A DNA stretch of 64,000 nt from Microvirga splendida (GCF_016427565.1 NZ_JAELXT010000026.1:1-64000), one strand, 5' to 3'. Positions 18,963-27,987 are shown, counted from the first letter of the stretch. The notes: a model not told the origin generated them from the sequence alone. Made by a program: numbers and translations.

Positions 18963-19424
18963 GCGTCGGCTTCAACCCGGTGTCTCAAAAATTGCAGGCG
19001 GTACAATCGCGATTTGGCTGAGATGATGCAGGAACGCGGTGTCGCCGTTGCCCCATCTACGAGCTTCCGTTGGGTTTAGCGCTATGCTCCAGAGATCGAG
19101 AAGCGGATCCGACCTAGCCAAGGACCTCGTTCAGGCTCCTGGAGAGTGGACGAGAACTACGTCCGCGTCGGGGCAAATGGAAATACTTGTTTCGCGCAGT
19201 CGACAAGCACGGTCGGCTGATTGCCTTCATGCAGTCCGATCGCCGCAATACCAACGCCGCTTACCGCGTCTTGCTTAAAGTCATCAAGGCGATGAGCCTC
19301 TATCCACCATCCTCCATCAAAACGGATAAACTGGCGTCATATGCTAAAGCAATCCTGCGCCTGCAGAACGAAGGTTTTCTGTCAAAGGGTGTCGAACACC
19401 GCACCTCGAAGTATCTGAATAATA

Positions 19425-20583
19425 CCCGGTCAGGGAATTGCTGACGCAGTGAGATACGGGTAGGCCGTCAATGTTGTGAGACGGCCTGTCTCATCGAGGA
19501 GCCGGTTCCAGGCCCGGCAGACCGCCTCCAGGACAGCCTCGTAGTCGTCGAGCACGCGATGCGAGAGATAGCGCTCGCGCAGGTACAGCCAGACCCGCTC
19601 GACCGGGTTCAGCGCAGGTGACGCTGGCGGCAACGGCAGCAGCGTGATCGTCTCTGGCACGTGCAAGGCCCGCGCGTCGTGCCAGTCGGCCTGATCCAGC
19701 ACGAGCACCGCGTGCACGCCTGGCTCAAGCTGCCGCGCGAAGTGCTCCAGAAAGAGCGTCATCGCATCGGCACTCACCCGCGGCAGCGCCAGGGCGAAGG
19801 TCTCGTCCGTGCCGGGCCGGCAGGCGGCAAACAGATACAAGCTCTCGAAGCGCTGATCGACCACACCAGGTGGACGCTCGCCGCGCTCGTACCAGACGCG
19901 GGTGGTTCGTCCCTTCTGGCCAAAGCGTGCCTCGTCCTGGCACCAGAGCTGGAGACGCGCGTCAGGATGCTCTGCCGCGAGGCCCTGCAGCTTTGACGGG
20001 AGTTCCTTTTTTGAACGCCGCTTGCGCGGCCGGATTGCCCTTTGGGTGCGAAGGCCGGGTCTTCTGGCGCGACAGGTTCAGCCGCTTGAGCAGGCAGGAA
20101 AGCCCCCACTCACTGTAGTGGACGCCATAAGTCCGCTCGACATGCTCGCACAGGTCGACCAGGCGCCAGGCACTGACCCCATCGCGCTCCGGCTCCGGCC
20201 CGCGCAGGATGTGGGCCTTGAGCGCGGCCTGCTGACCAGGGTTGAGTTGCTCCGGGCGACCGGAACGATGGCGGTCATGCAGACCGTTAGGTCCCTCAGC
20301 GTTGAAGCGTTGGATGGCATCGTGCAGGGCCTGACGTTCCATACCGACCAGTCGGGCGGCCTCAGTTCGGGTCATGCCTTCGAGCGCATTGGCGATGGCC
20401 AGCAACCGCAGGCTGGCCCGGGTGTCCCTCTCACGAGCGGCACGCTGACGGAGGTCAGATGCTGAGTAGTCCTGCCGGATCCGGAGCGCAGCCATGCTGA
20501 TCCCCCGCAACAGCGCCCCCGCTCCGCAGTGAATCACGCCATGCAGCTCATCGCAAATCCGAGTCAGAAATTGTCTGGACGGG
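19425..20583 (-). mobile_element. IS630-family insertion sequence (1,159 bp)
   Basis: Bounded by TA dinucleotides at 19,423-19,424 and 20,584-20,585, the TA duplication expected of IS630. Including the TA, the ends form an imperfect inverted repeat: TACCCGGTCAGGGAATT on the left and TACCCGTCCAGACAATT on the right read inward (13 of 17 match). Removing the element with one TA rejoins the IS6-type frame exactly (KYLNN-NILEAGHG), which proves the boundaries. It therefore inserted after the IS6 element was already in place. Confidence 0.9.
19430..20495 (-). CDS. IS630-family transposase in two frames
   Basis: The first frame starts at an ATG at 20495 (MAALRIRQDYSASDLRQRAA) with helix-turn-helix segments (MTRTEAARLVGMERQALHDA) and ends past AAFKKG. 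The second frame carries the DDE core: WCQDEARFGQKGRTTRVWYE, AVLVLDQADWHDARALHVPE, LLPLPPASPALNPVERVWLY. The frames meet at a run of six A (complement of 20,007-20,012). The shift is +1 (or -2), after which ELPSKLQGLAAEHPDARLQL is read. IS630 members often express the transposase by frameshifting, so the element could be functional, but a disabling indel is also possible. Confidence 0.8.
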
Positions 20584-20787
20584 TATAACATCCTTGAGGC
20601 GGGTCATGGCGCGCTCAAGCGCGTAATCCGACCGACACGCGGCTTCCAGACGATGAAAACAGCTGTCGCGACCCTGAAAGGTATTGAAATCATGCGCATG
20701 ATCCGCCGCGGTCATTGCATACAGCGGGAACGTCAGGCGACAGGCGAAGCCCGTCTCGTCAATCAGCTCTTTGGTCTTGCTGCCTGA

Positions 20788-21192
20788 GTGACTCGTCGAC
20801 GGGCTTCGTTATGCCCTTTCAAGCTACTGCAGCAGTGCCCTTCATTGGCAGAGCAGTTTGATATGCTTGCTGCCTGAACCTGTGACGGAGCGTCGGCCGT
20901 CTTCGTGTCCCTGCTCGAAATTTGCGCCGCAACCAGAAATTCGGCCTTGATGACTACTACGAGTTCTGCATTCAACGGATCCGGAACAGGACTGATACCG
21001 CAGTGTCGTCGAGGTGAAGCAGTTGCGGGTTTGCCAGGGCTGGAGAATCATGGCGGCTGAAACCGCACGCGCTCAGGGGTGCCCGGTGCGGCGGTCTGCA
21101 TTGCAAATGGTTTCGCGCAACGCAGGCTGCCGTGCTCGGGTGAGCTGATAATGCTGCTCTCACGTTCAGCTGAACACTCTCCTGGCGCTACC
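20788..21192. other. Intergenic stretch between the IS relic and the aldehyde dehydrogenase gene
   Basis: About 400 bp with no protein-like frame on either strand. It is the downstream side of the aldehyde dehydrogenase gene. CTTGCTGCCTGA, the last bases of the IS6 relic, is repeated once near 20,868. No terminator-like hairpin was found. Confidence 0.4.
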
Positions 21193-22620
21193 TCATTGCG
21201 CGTAGCCGAACATGGATTTGACTTCGAGAAAGTCCTCGAATCCGTATCGGCCCCATTCGCGGCCATTGCCCGATTGCTTGTATCCACCGAAGGGTGCCGC
21301 CACATCGCCCCCAGCGCCGTTGATGTGCACCATGCCGGCCCGAATACGCCGAGCAATCCTACGGGCCCGCTCCGGATCCGCCGAGGTGACATAGCTTGAG
21401 AGGCCATAGATCGTATCGTTTGCGATGCTGATGGCCTCCTCCTCGCTGTCATAGGGCATGATCGAGAGGACCGGGCCAAAGATTTCTTCCCGGGCGATCA
21501 TCATGTCGTTCGTCACATCGGCGAACACAGTGGGGCGGATGTAGTAGCCCTTGGAGAGCCCTGCGGGCCGTCCGGGCCCGCCGGCCACGAGGGTGGCGCC
21601 CTCCTTGATGCCGGCTTCCAGAAGAGCCTGGATCTTGTCGAATTGAACTTGGCTGACAACCGGACCGATATTGGTGCCGGGTGCTCGCGGATCGCCTGCA
21701 ACGGTCGCATCTGCGATGCGTTTGGCGATGGAAGCCGCTTCGGCCTGGCGGCTTCGCGGGACGAGCAGGCGGGTCGGAGCGTTGCACGACTGGCCGCTGT
21801 TGCCAAAGCAGGCGCGGGCACCATGCGTGATCGCCTTCTCGAAATCCGCATCGTCCAGGATGATGTTGGGGGACTTGCCGCCGAGTTCCTGGTGGACGCG
21901 CTTGACGGTGTCGGCTGCGGCCTTGGCGACGAGAATGCCGGCGCGGGTCGAGCCCGTAAACGACACCATATCGATGCTGGGATGGCTCGAGATCGCCGCG
22001 CCGACCGTAGGCCCGTCGCCGTTGACGAGATTGAACACGCCCGCCGGCACGCCGGCCTCGTGCATGATTTCGGCAAAGAGCAGCGACGAAACCGGCGCGA
22101 TCTCACTCGGCTTGAGCACCATGGTGCACCCTGTGGCAAGCGCCGGCACCACCTTGCAGGTGACTTGATTCATCGGCCAGTTCCAAGGGGTGATCAGCCC
22201 GACGACACCGATCGGCTCGCGCACCACAAGGGTGTTGTTGATGACCTCCTCGAATTCCATCGTCTTGAGCACGGCGATGCCCTGTGCGATGTGCCCGTGC
22301 CCGGCGCCCACCTGGGCCTGCCGCGCGAAACCGAGGGGAGCGCCCATCTCCCTCGAGATAGCGTCTGCCATCTCGTCAGCGCGCCTGAGGTAGACGGCGA
22401 GGATGGATTCGAGCAGGTCGAGACGCTCCTGGCGGCTCGTCCGAGAATATGACGCGAAGGCGCGCCGTGCCGCGTCGACGGCCTGGTCGACGTCCTCTGC
22501 CGTGCCGAGCGCGATTCGGGCGAAGGTCTCCCCGTCGGCGGGGTTGATGACGTCGAGCGTCGGGCGGCCGACCGGCCTGACCCATTCGCCGTCGATATAG
22601 AAAGACAAGAACTCGTCCAT
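21193..22620 (-). CDS. NAD(P)-dependent aldehyde dehydrogenase
   Basis: A 475-aa member of the ALDH superfamily with full length and catalytic residues: Asn147 in ITPWNWP, Lys170 (LKPSEIAP), the general base Glu245 in VHQELGGKSPNIIL, nucleophile Cys279 in FGNSGQSCNAPTR, and EEIFGPVLS near 385. It should oxidise an aldehyde to an acid. It neighbours a GabT-like aminotransferase, which makes an aldehyde from an omega-amino acid, so the two would act in sequence, as in GABA or putrescine breakdown. A candidate operator lies 52-69 bp before its start. Confidence 0.94.
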   Translation of the reverse strand: MDEFLSFYIDGEWVRPVGRPTLDVINPADGETFARIALGTAEDVDQAVDAARRAFASYSRTSRQERLDLLESILAVYLRRADEMADAISREMGAPLGFARQAQVGAGHGHIAQGIAVLKTMEFEEVINNTLVVREPIGVVGLITPWNWPMNQVTCKVVPALATGCTMVLKPSEIAPVSSLLFAEIMHEAGVPAGVFNLVNGDGPTVGAAISSHPSIDMVSFTGSTRAGILVAKAAADTVKRVHQELGGKSPNIILDDADFEKAITHGARACFGNSGQSCNAPTRLLVPRSRQAEAASIAKRIADATVAGDPRAPGTNIGPVVSQVQFDKIQALLEAGIKEGATLVAGGPGRPAGLSKGYYIRPTVFADVTNDMMIAREEIFGPVLSIMPYDSEEEAISIANDTIYGLSSYVTSADPERARRIARRIRAGMVHINGAGGDVAAPFGGYKQSGNGREWGRYGFEDFLEVKSMFGYAQ

Positions 22621-22671
22621 GGAACTGCTTCCTCCGCTCTGGCCTTCAGGATGGGTTGATTGCTCCCATAA

Positions 22672-22689
22672 TGCTCAAAATTCTATCCA
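22672..22689. promoter_or_regulatory. Candidate operator half-site upstream of the aldehyde dehydrogenase gene
   Basis: TGCTCAAAATTCTATCCA. The left half TGCTCA plus the AAAATT centre match the palindrome at 23,323; the right half is degenerate (three mismatches). It is 52-69 bp before the dehydrogenase ATG and between that gene and the XRE-cupin regulator. Confidence 0.5.
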
Positions 22690-22712
22690 GCGCCAGCCCG
22701 AATTCGCGCCAA

Positions 22713-23288
22713 TCAGAGATAGGGAGGGGTGCAGGCGCTGACGACTTCGCAGATCTCGGTGCCGATGTTGCGGAAACGGTGGGGGATCCGGCTGTCGAAG
22801 AGATAGGCGTCGCCATGGCGCAGGATCTGGACCTGATCGCCGACAGTGACCTCGAGTTCCCCCGAGATGACGATGCCGCCCTCGTGGGAGGCATGCTCCA
22901 GCATGGTCGGCCCTGTATCGGCGCCGGGCTCGTAGCGCTCGTGGAGGATCTGGAGGCCATGCTCGCGCGCGTTGCCGACCTGGCGGAGGGTCATCCGCTT
23001 GTTCTTCTTGCCGTTGATGCTGCCGAGCCTCGACGTGAGGTCTATCAGCTCGTCAGGGCCGTAGAAGACCTTGTGCTTCTCCCGCGTCGTCTCCTGGAAG
23101 AAGTCGGCCATGGTCATCGAGACGCCCCCGAGGATCTTTCTCAGGGAAGCCACAGAGGGACTGTTCCGGTTCTGCTCGATCATGGAGATCAGGCCATGTG
23201 TCACGCCGGCTCGGATCGCCAGATCGCGCTGCGACAATCCGGCCGAAAGCCTTATCTCCTTCAATCTCGCTCCAACGTCGAACTCCAT
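22713..23288 (-). CDS. XRE-cupin transcriptional regulator (PuuR-like)
   Basis: A 191-aa protein with an N-terminal helix-turn-helix at about residues 7-61 (LKEIRLSAGLSQRDLAIRAG, VTHGLISMIEQNRNSPSVAS) and a C-terminal cupin at about 115-188 (HERYEPGADTGPTMLEHASH, EGGIVISGELEVTVGD, GDAYLFDSRIPHRFRN). This architecture is that of PuuR-type regulators, whose cupin senses an amine or amino-acid metabolite. It lies between the aldehyde dehydrogenase and aminotransferase genes. A palindrome, TGCTCAAAATTTTAAGCA, is in the intergenic space to the aminotransferase gene, so autoregulation and control of the island are likely. Confidence 0.9.
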   Translation of the reverse strand: MEFDVGARLKEIRLSAGLSQRDLAIRAGVTHGLISMIEQNRNSPSVASLRKILGGVSMTMADFFQETTREKHKVFYGPDELIDLTSRLGSINGKKNKRMTLRQVGNAREHGLQILHERYEPGADTGPTMLEHASHEGGIVISGELEVTVGDQVQILRHGDAYLFDSRIPHRFRNIGTEICEVVSACTPPYL

Positions 23289-23322
23289 TGACCCTCCGAG
23301 TCACTCCGGCCCATCTTGTCAT

Positions 23323-23340
23323 GCTCAAAATTTTAAGCAA
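23323..23340. promoter_or_regulatory. Palindromic operator between the regulator and aminotransferase genes
   Basis: TGCTCAAAATTTTAAGCA is an almost perfect 18-bp palindrome (TGCTCA-N6-TAAGCA) in the 106-bp gap between the divergently transcribed regulator and aminotransferase genes. A further TGCTCA half-site is at 23,350-23,355. The same motif recurs at 22,672, 27,826 and 27,970, making it the best candidate for the XRE-cupin binding site. Confidence 0.7.
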
Positions 23341-23394
23341 AACTGCGATTGCTCAAAGACAACGATCTACTCAGTAAATACCGGGAGTCTCCTG

Positions 23395-24699
23395 ATGAGC
23401 GCAACATCCACCCTCGGGGCCCGCCACAAAGCCGCCGTACCCCGCGGCGTCGCGACGAAGGACCTCTACGTCACGCGGGCCGAAAATGCCGAACTCTGGG
23501 ACGTGAACGGCAAGCGCTACATCGACTTCGCAGCCGGTATTGCGGTGCTGAACACCGGCCATCGCCATCCTGACGTGATGGCGGCGGTGCGGGCCCAGAC
23601 GGAGGCCTTCACCCATACCTGCTTCCATGTGGCACCCTACGAGAGCTATATCAGCCTCGCCGAGCGGCTGAACGGGCTGACGCCCGGCAGCTTCGAGAAG
23701 AAGACGATGCTCGTCACCACCGGCGCGGAAGCCGTGGAGAACGCGGTCAAGATCGCCCGCGCCGCCACCGGCCGCTCGGCCATCGTCGCCTTCAGCGGCG
23801 GCTTTCACGGCCGCACGATGATGGGCATGGCGCTCACCGGCAAGGTCGTTCCCTATAAAAAGGGCTTCGGACCGTTCCCGGCCGAGGTCTACCACGCGCC
23901 CTATCCGAAGACCTATCACGGCGTCGATGTCGAACGGGCCCTGTCCGGCTTAAGGGACCTCTTTCTGTCCGATGTGGATCCCACCCGCGTTGCGGCCTTC
24001 ATCGTCGAGCCGGTTCAGGGGGAGGGCGGCTTCTACATCGCGCCTCCGGAGTTCCTGCGCGGCTTGCGTGCGATCTGCGATCAGCACGGCATTCTCCTGA
24101 TCGTCGATGAAATCCAGACGGGAATCGCCCGCACCGGCAAGATGTTCGCAGTCGAGCATTCCGCTGTCGTGCCGGATCTCGTCACCATGGCGAAGGGGCT
24201 TGGCGGCGGGTTCCCGCTCGCGGCGGTGACCGGACGCGCGGAATTGATGGATGCCGCCGGGCCCGGCGGCCTGGGCGGAACCTATGGCGGCTCCCCGATC
24301 GGCATCGCCGCCGCCCACGCGGTGCTCAACGTGATCCAGCGCGAGAAGCTGTGCGACCGGGCTCTCGAGCTCGGCGATCTCTTCCGCGAGCGATTCGATG
24401 CCCTGTCCCGCCGCAACGAGTTCTCCTGCATCGGCGACGTCCGCCATCTCGGCGCCATGATCGCCATCGAGGTGGTGAAGGACCGTCACACCCGCGAGCC
24501 GGATGCCGCATTGACCTCGGCGCTTACGGCGAGGGCGCAGGAGAAGGGATTGATCCTTCTCTCCTGCGGCGTGAACGCGAACATCATCCGCATCCTCACG
24601 CCTCTCACGATCCCGTTCGAGCAGGCCCGCGAGGGATTGGACATCCTGGAGGAGGCGCTCGGCGAGGTCGTCGGCTCCGCCCTCGCCGCCGCAGTCTGA
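23395..24699 (+). CDS. gabT: Class III aminotransferase (4-aminobutyrate aminotransferase-like)
   Basis: A 434-aa PLP enzyme. Motifs are ENAELWDVNGKRYIDFAAGI, NTGHRHPDV, VTTGAEAVENAVKIAR, FSGGFHGRTMMGMALTGK, EPVQGEGG, Asp238 in LIVDEIQTG and the PLP-binding Lys267 in VTMAKGLGGGFPLAA. The sequence is closest to GabT/PuuE. It should transfer the amino group of GABA or a similar omega-amino acid to 2-oxoglutarate, giving the semialdehyde used by the neighbouring dehydrogenase. The ATG at 23395 is preferred over in-frame codons up to 23071 because those run antisense through the regulator gene. The exact substrate is not fixed by sequence. Confidence 0.9.
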   Translation: MSATSTLGARHKAAVPRGVATKDLYVTRAENAELWDVNGKRYIDFAAGIAVLNTGHRHPDVMAAVRAQTEAFTHTCFHVAPYESYISLAERLNGLTPGSFEKKTMLVTTGAEAVENAVKIARAATGRSAIVAFSGGFHGRTMMGMALTGKVVPYKKGFGPFPAEVYHAPYPKTYHGVDVERALSGLRDLFLSDVDPTRVAAFIVEPVQGEGGFYIAPPEFLRGLRAICDQHGILLIVDEIQTGIARTGKMFAVEHSAVVPDLVTMAKGLGGGFPLAAVTGRAELMDAAGPGGLGGTYGGSPIGIAAAHAVLNVIQREKLCDRALELGDLFRERFDALSRRNEFSCIGDVRHLGAMIAIEVVKDRHTREPDAALTSALTARAQEKGLILLSCGVNANIIRILTPLTIPFEQAREGLDILEEALGEVVGSALAAAV

Positions 24700-24745
24700 T
24701 CGACGCCGCAGAACATTGGCGGGCTCCCCGCCAGGGAGGCTGCCC

Positions 24746-25990
24746 ATGACGTTCTCTCCGGATGCGCGGATCAACCTGAGCCGGCTTCTCGCCGATATCG
24801 ACCGCTCGGCCGGAATCGGGATCGGGCGGGAAGGCGGTTTGTCCAGGCTTGCCTTGAGCGATGCGGATCGCGAGATGCGCGACCTCTTCGTGGGCTGGTG
24901 CCGGGAGGCGGGTCTTGCCGTTTCCATCGATGAAGTCGGCAACATCTTCGGCCGGCGTGCCGGCCGGGAGGACGATCTTCCGCCGGTGCTGGTGGGAAGC
25001 CATCTCGACACGCAGGCCAACGGCGGACGCTTCGACGGGATTCTCGGCGTCCTCGGCGCCCTCGAGGTGGTGCGCACGCTCAACGATCTCGGGCACGTGA
25101 CCCGGCGACCGATCGAGATCGTGAACTGGACGAACGAGGAGGGCGCGCGCTTTTCTCCGCCCATGCTCGCCTCGGGCTGCTTCGCAGGCGCCTATCCGGT
25201 GGACTGGGCGTATGAGCGGCAGGCGGACGACGGGGCGGTATTCGGCGACGAGCTCCAGCGCATCGCCTATCGCGGGTCAGTGCCTGCGGGCGGGCGCATC
25301 CCGGATGCCTATCTTGAGCTCCACATCGAGCAGGGACCAGTCCTCGACACGGAAAAGGTGCAGGTCGGCGTCGTTACCCACGCCTACCGCTCGCATGGCT
25401 TCCTCGTCGAGTTTCGCGGGGAAACGGCTCATACGGGGCCATGGCCGATGGAGAAGCGGCGCAACGCCCTGCTGGCCGCCGCGCGGCTCCTCGTCGGCGT
25501 GGATGATATCGGGTGGGAATTCGCGCCGAGCGGCGGAAAGGCCACGGCGGCGCGGCTTGTCGCCTGGCCCAACAAGGCAGGCATTCTCTCCGACTGGTCC
25601 CAGGCGGTCTGCGACGTGCGCCATGACGATCCCGCGAAGGCCGACAGCATGGCCGACAAGGTCCTCGGCATGATCGAAGCCGCCGGCCGGCGCGCGGGCT
25701 GCGATGCAAGGATCATGGATCGCTGGACCTGGGGCGGCTCGATCTTCGACAACGATCTCATCGGCTCGATCAGGGCTCATGCAGGGGCCTTGGGCTACTC
25801 CCACAGGGATCTGCCCAGCCAGGCCGGGCATGATGCGTACTTCCTCGCAGGCATCTGCCCGACCGCGATGATCTTCACCCCGTGCCGCGATGGCATCACC
25901 CACAACAATGCGGAGTTCGTTGCGCCGGAGGAAATCGCGCCTGGCGCCAACGTTCTGCTGCATGCTCTGGTCGTGCGCGCCGACCGTTGA
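24746..25990 (+). CDS. M20-family amidase/carbamoylase (hydantoinase/N-carbamoyl-amino-acid hydrolase type)
   Basis: A 414-aa zinc-dependent hydrolase. Metal-site motifs are VLVGSHLDTQANGGRFDGIL, WTNEEGARFSPPMLASGCF, LELHIEQGPVLD and CRDGITHNNAEF; the lid domain has SHGFLVEFRGETAHTGPWP. This set is characteristic of the AllC/AmaB/HyuC group, which splits C-N bonds in N-carbamoyl amino acids or ureidoglycolate-type compounds. It starts 47 bp after gabT with a GGGAGG ribosome-binding site and is probably cotranscribed, suggesting that the island degrades a carbamoylated or amidated amine. Substrate unknown. Confidence 0.9.
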   Translation: MTFSPDARINLSRLLADIDRSAGIGIGREGGLSRLALSDADREMRDLFVGWCREAGLAVSIDEVGNIFGRRAGREDDLPPVLVGSHLDTQANGGRFDGILGVLGALEVVRTLNDLGHVTRRPIEIVNWTNEEGARFSPPMLASGCFAGAYPVDWAYERQADDGAVFGDELQRIAYRGSVPAGGRIPDAYLELHIEQGPVLDTEKVQVGVVTHAYRSHGFLVEFRGETAHTGPWPMEKRRNALLAAARLLVGVDDIGWEFAPSGGKATAARLVAWPNKAGILSDWSQAVCDVRHDDPAKADSMADKVLGMIEAAGRRAGCDARIMDRWTWGGSIFDNDLIGSIRAHAGALGYSHRDLPSQAGHDAYFLAGICPTAMIFTPCRDGITHNNAEFVAPEEIAPGANVLLHALVVRADR

Positions 25991-26051
25991 CGAAGACCGG
26001 CAGCCTCACAGGGCAGAGCGCCATGAACACTGAGCAAGAAGGAGAGGGGGC

Positions 26052-26372
26052 ATGAGCTTCGAATGCACCATTCCGGCCGTTCCGACGGTCCAGCAGGACG
26101 ATTCCGACGTTCGGATCACGCGGTGGGATTTCGCTCCCGGCGCGGTGACGGGATGGCATCGCCACGAATGGCCCTATTTCGTGGTAATGCTGGTGGACGG
26201 CACTCTTCGCATCCATAACGGGGACGATGTCACCGACGTGCCCCTCGTGGCCGGACAGGCTTACTCACGCAGATCGGGTATCGAGCACGACGTCATGAAC
26301 GGATCGGATCACCCGATCGCGTTCATCGAAATCGAGATCAAGCGCCCCGAAGCCCTTTCCATTCCGGGGTGA
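26052..26372 (+). CDS. Small cupin-domain protein
   Basis: A 106-aa single cupin with metal motif GWHRHEWPYFVVMLVDGTLR, then VPLVAGQAYSRRSGIEHDVM near the C-terminus. The two histidines in HRHE, a downstream Glu/Tyr and the later His fit the cupin metal site. A strong AAGGAGAGGGG ribosome-binding site precedes the ATG. It is the third gene of the gabT unit. It could be an isomerase, a small-molecule binder or a regulatory subunit; none is certain. Confidence 0.85.
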   Translation: MSFECTIPAVPTVQQDDSDVRITRWDFAPGAVTGWHRHEWPYFVVMLVDGTLRIHNGDDVTDVPLVAGQAYSRRSGIEHDVMNGSDHPIAFIEIEIKRPEALSIPG

Positions 26373-26378
26373 AGCAAT

Positions 26379-27770
26379 TCACGCGGGCGCGAGGACGCGG
26401 CCGGGATTGAGAATTCCTTTCGGGTCGAGCGCGTCCTTGAGGGTCCTCATCAGGTCGAGTTCCGGTGCGGCTCATGGAGAGATAGAGGCGCTTGAGAACA
26501 CTAATGCCGTGCTCGGCCGAGATTGTGCCGCCGGCTTCGGACACGACGCCATAGACGACTGCGTTCATCTCATGGCCGACGGCCTCGTCGTAGCTCTCGT
26601 CGGACAGGGAGAGGTGGATGTTGCTGTCCGCCACATGGCCGAACACGATCAACACGGAGTGGGGCCGCCGGGCGCGGCTGCCCAGGCGCAGAAGATCGAC
26701 AGCCTCCGCCATCTTGGAGAGGGGGATGCTGACGTCGAAATGGGAGCCTTCCGGGAGAACGCGGTCGAACTCGTAGTTGGCCTCGCGATAGGCTCAGAAC
26801 CGCCTGCGGTCATTGCCCGACTGCGCGATCGCGGCATCGGTGACGATACCTTGTTCGATGAACTCCGCAAGAGCTTCAGCGAATGCGTCCTCCGCTCCCG
26901 GATCCGCCCCCATCGCGGCTTCGATCAACGGCGTGATCTCATGCAGGTCGGCGAAGGGCTGCGTGAGGCCCGAGCGGTCGATGGCGACATCCATATACTC
27001 GCGCCACATGGCCTCGAACACGAGGAGGCGACCGAGAAAGCGGCTGTCAAGCCGACGCAGCACTGCGAGCCCGTCTGCGAAACTTCCGACCGCGCAGAGC
27101 GCTGATGCGAGCCCTTGCGGGCGCGGGTGCAGCGCAAGGACGACGCGGGTGACGACGCCAAACGTGCCTTCGCTGCTGATGAACAGCTGCATCCAATCGT
27201 AGCCGGCGTTGTTCTTCATCATCTTGTTGAGCGAGCGGAGCACGCGCCCATCGGGCAGCACGGCCTCGAGGCCCAACACGTTCCGGCGTGTCATCCCATA
27301 ACGCAGGACCTGATTGCCGTCCGCATTTGTTGCCACGTTGCCACGTTGCCGCCGATGGTGCACGTGCCGCGTGCGCCGAGATCGATTCCGCACAGAAATC
27401 CCGCCTCCTCGGCGGCGGATTGGATGACGGCGAGAGGCGTGCTGGCGAGCGCAGTCAACGTGGCGCTGTCGTGATCGATCTCCTCCACGCCCACCAACCG
27501 CTCGAGCGAGAGAGCGACCTCGCTCTCCTGCGGGTTGGCGCCGCCCGCCAATCCGGTCATGCCGCCTTGGGTGACGATCCTCTGGCCGTGAGCGTGGCAG
27601 ATCTCCAGGCAGCGCGACACTTCCTCCGTCGAGCGCGGGAAAACCAGGGCAAGAGGTGCACGCATTCTGGCGCCGCTCGCATCGCCGAAATTCTTCCGGG
27701 GAATGTCGGCTCCGGTTCTGACGCATTCCGTCCCCAGCGCTTCGCGCAAGGTGTCGAGAACCGCGGTCAT
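26379..27770 (-). pseudogene. FAD-binding oxidase/dehydrogenase (GlcD/D-2-hydroxyacid type), three frameshifts
   Basis: The start is MTAVLDTLREALGTECVRTG and the FAD-binding part reads PLALVFPRSTEEVSRCLEIC, TQGGMTGLAGGANP. The first break is an exact 8-bp tandem duplication (GTTGCCAC at 27,329-27,336 and 27,337-27,344); removing one copy restores IGGNVATNADGNQVLRYGMT. A second shift near 26,795 separates IAQSGNDRRRF from RAYREANYEFDR. A third near 26,470 separates YLSMSRTG from ELDLMRTLKDALDPKGILNP, GRVLAPA. The full gene would give about 460 aa of a flavin enzyme oxidising a 2-hydroxy acid. Neighbouring genes are intact, so true decay is more likely than poor sequence. Confidence 0.88.
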
Positions 27771-27825
27771 GCATATCAGCTCCTGGGCTGCGATGCGAGG
27801 GTGCACCTGCGGATAAGGCTCGCAG

Positions 27826-27843
27826 TGCTTAGAATTCTATACA
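27826..27843. promoter_or_regulatory. Degenerate operator upstream of the FAD-oxidase pseudogene
   Basis: TGCTTAGAATTCTATACA lies 56-73 bp before the oxidase ATG. It shares the left half (one mismatch) and the AAATTCTAT-like centre of the motif before the aldehyde dehydrogenase gene. Weak alone, it gains support from position and recurrence. Confidence 0.4.
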
Positions 27844-27969
27844 CCGGCAACCGGACCCCTTGCCAACGTCTGGATGCCTCCTCCGCAAGCATCTGGCAAA
27901 TTTTCCATATCGCTCTTGAGCAAAAAATCGCCACCTGTGCCCGGTCTTACCACCCTAGGTTGATTGCCA

Positions 27970-27987
27970 TGCTCAGAATCTTGAGCA
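27970..27987. promoter_or_regulatory. Best palindromic operator, ahead of the amidohydrolase-ABC operon
   Basis: TGCTCAGAATCTTGAGCA has perfect 6-bp arms (TGCTCA/TGAGCA) around a 6-bp centre. It lies in the 499-bp gap between the divergent FAD-oxidase and amidohydrolase genes. An extra TTGAGCA half-site is at 27,916-27,922. The match to 23,323-23,340 argues that the XRE-cupin regulator also controls the transport operon. Confidence 0.7.

Larger units (their letters stand above)
18985..20787 (+). pseudogene. IS6-family transposase relic, interrupted by an IS630-family insertion
   Basis: Forward-strand fragments reconstruct an IS6/IS26-like transposase: RYNRDLAEMMQERGVAVAPS then FRWV, an in-frame TAG at 19077, RYAPEIEK and SWRVDENYV. 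A frameshift follows near 19,175, then YLFRAVDKHGRLIAFMQSDR, TDKLASYAKAILRLQNEGFL and VEHRTSKYLNN. The frame resumes after the inserted element at 20,586 with NILEAGHGALKRVIRPTRGF, QTMKTAVATLKGIEIMRMIR and ends QLFGLAA at 20787. The protein is inactive through one stop, one frameshift and the insertion, and its N-terminus is missing. Confidence 0.85.

Noticed and set aside
23950..25164. Reverse-strand frame of 404 codons
   Set aside because: Antisense of the gabT and M20 genes, which have all expected catalytic motifs.
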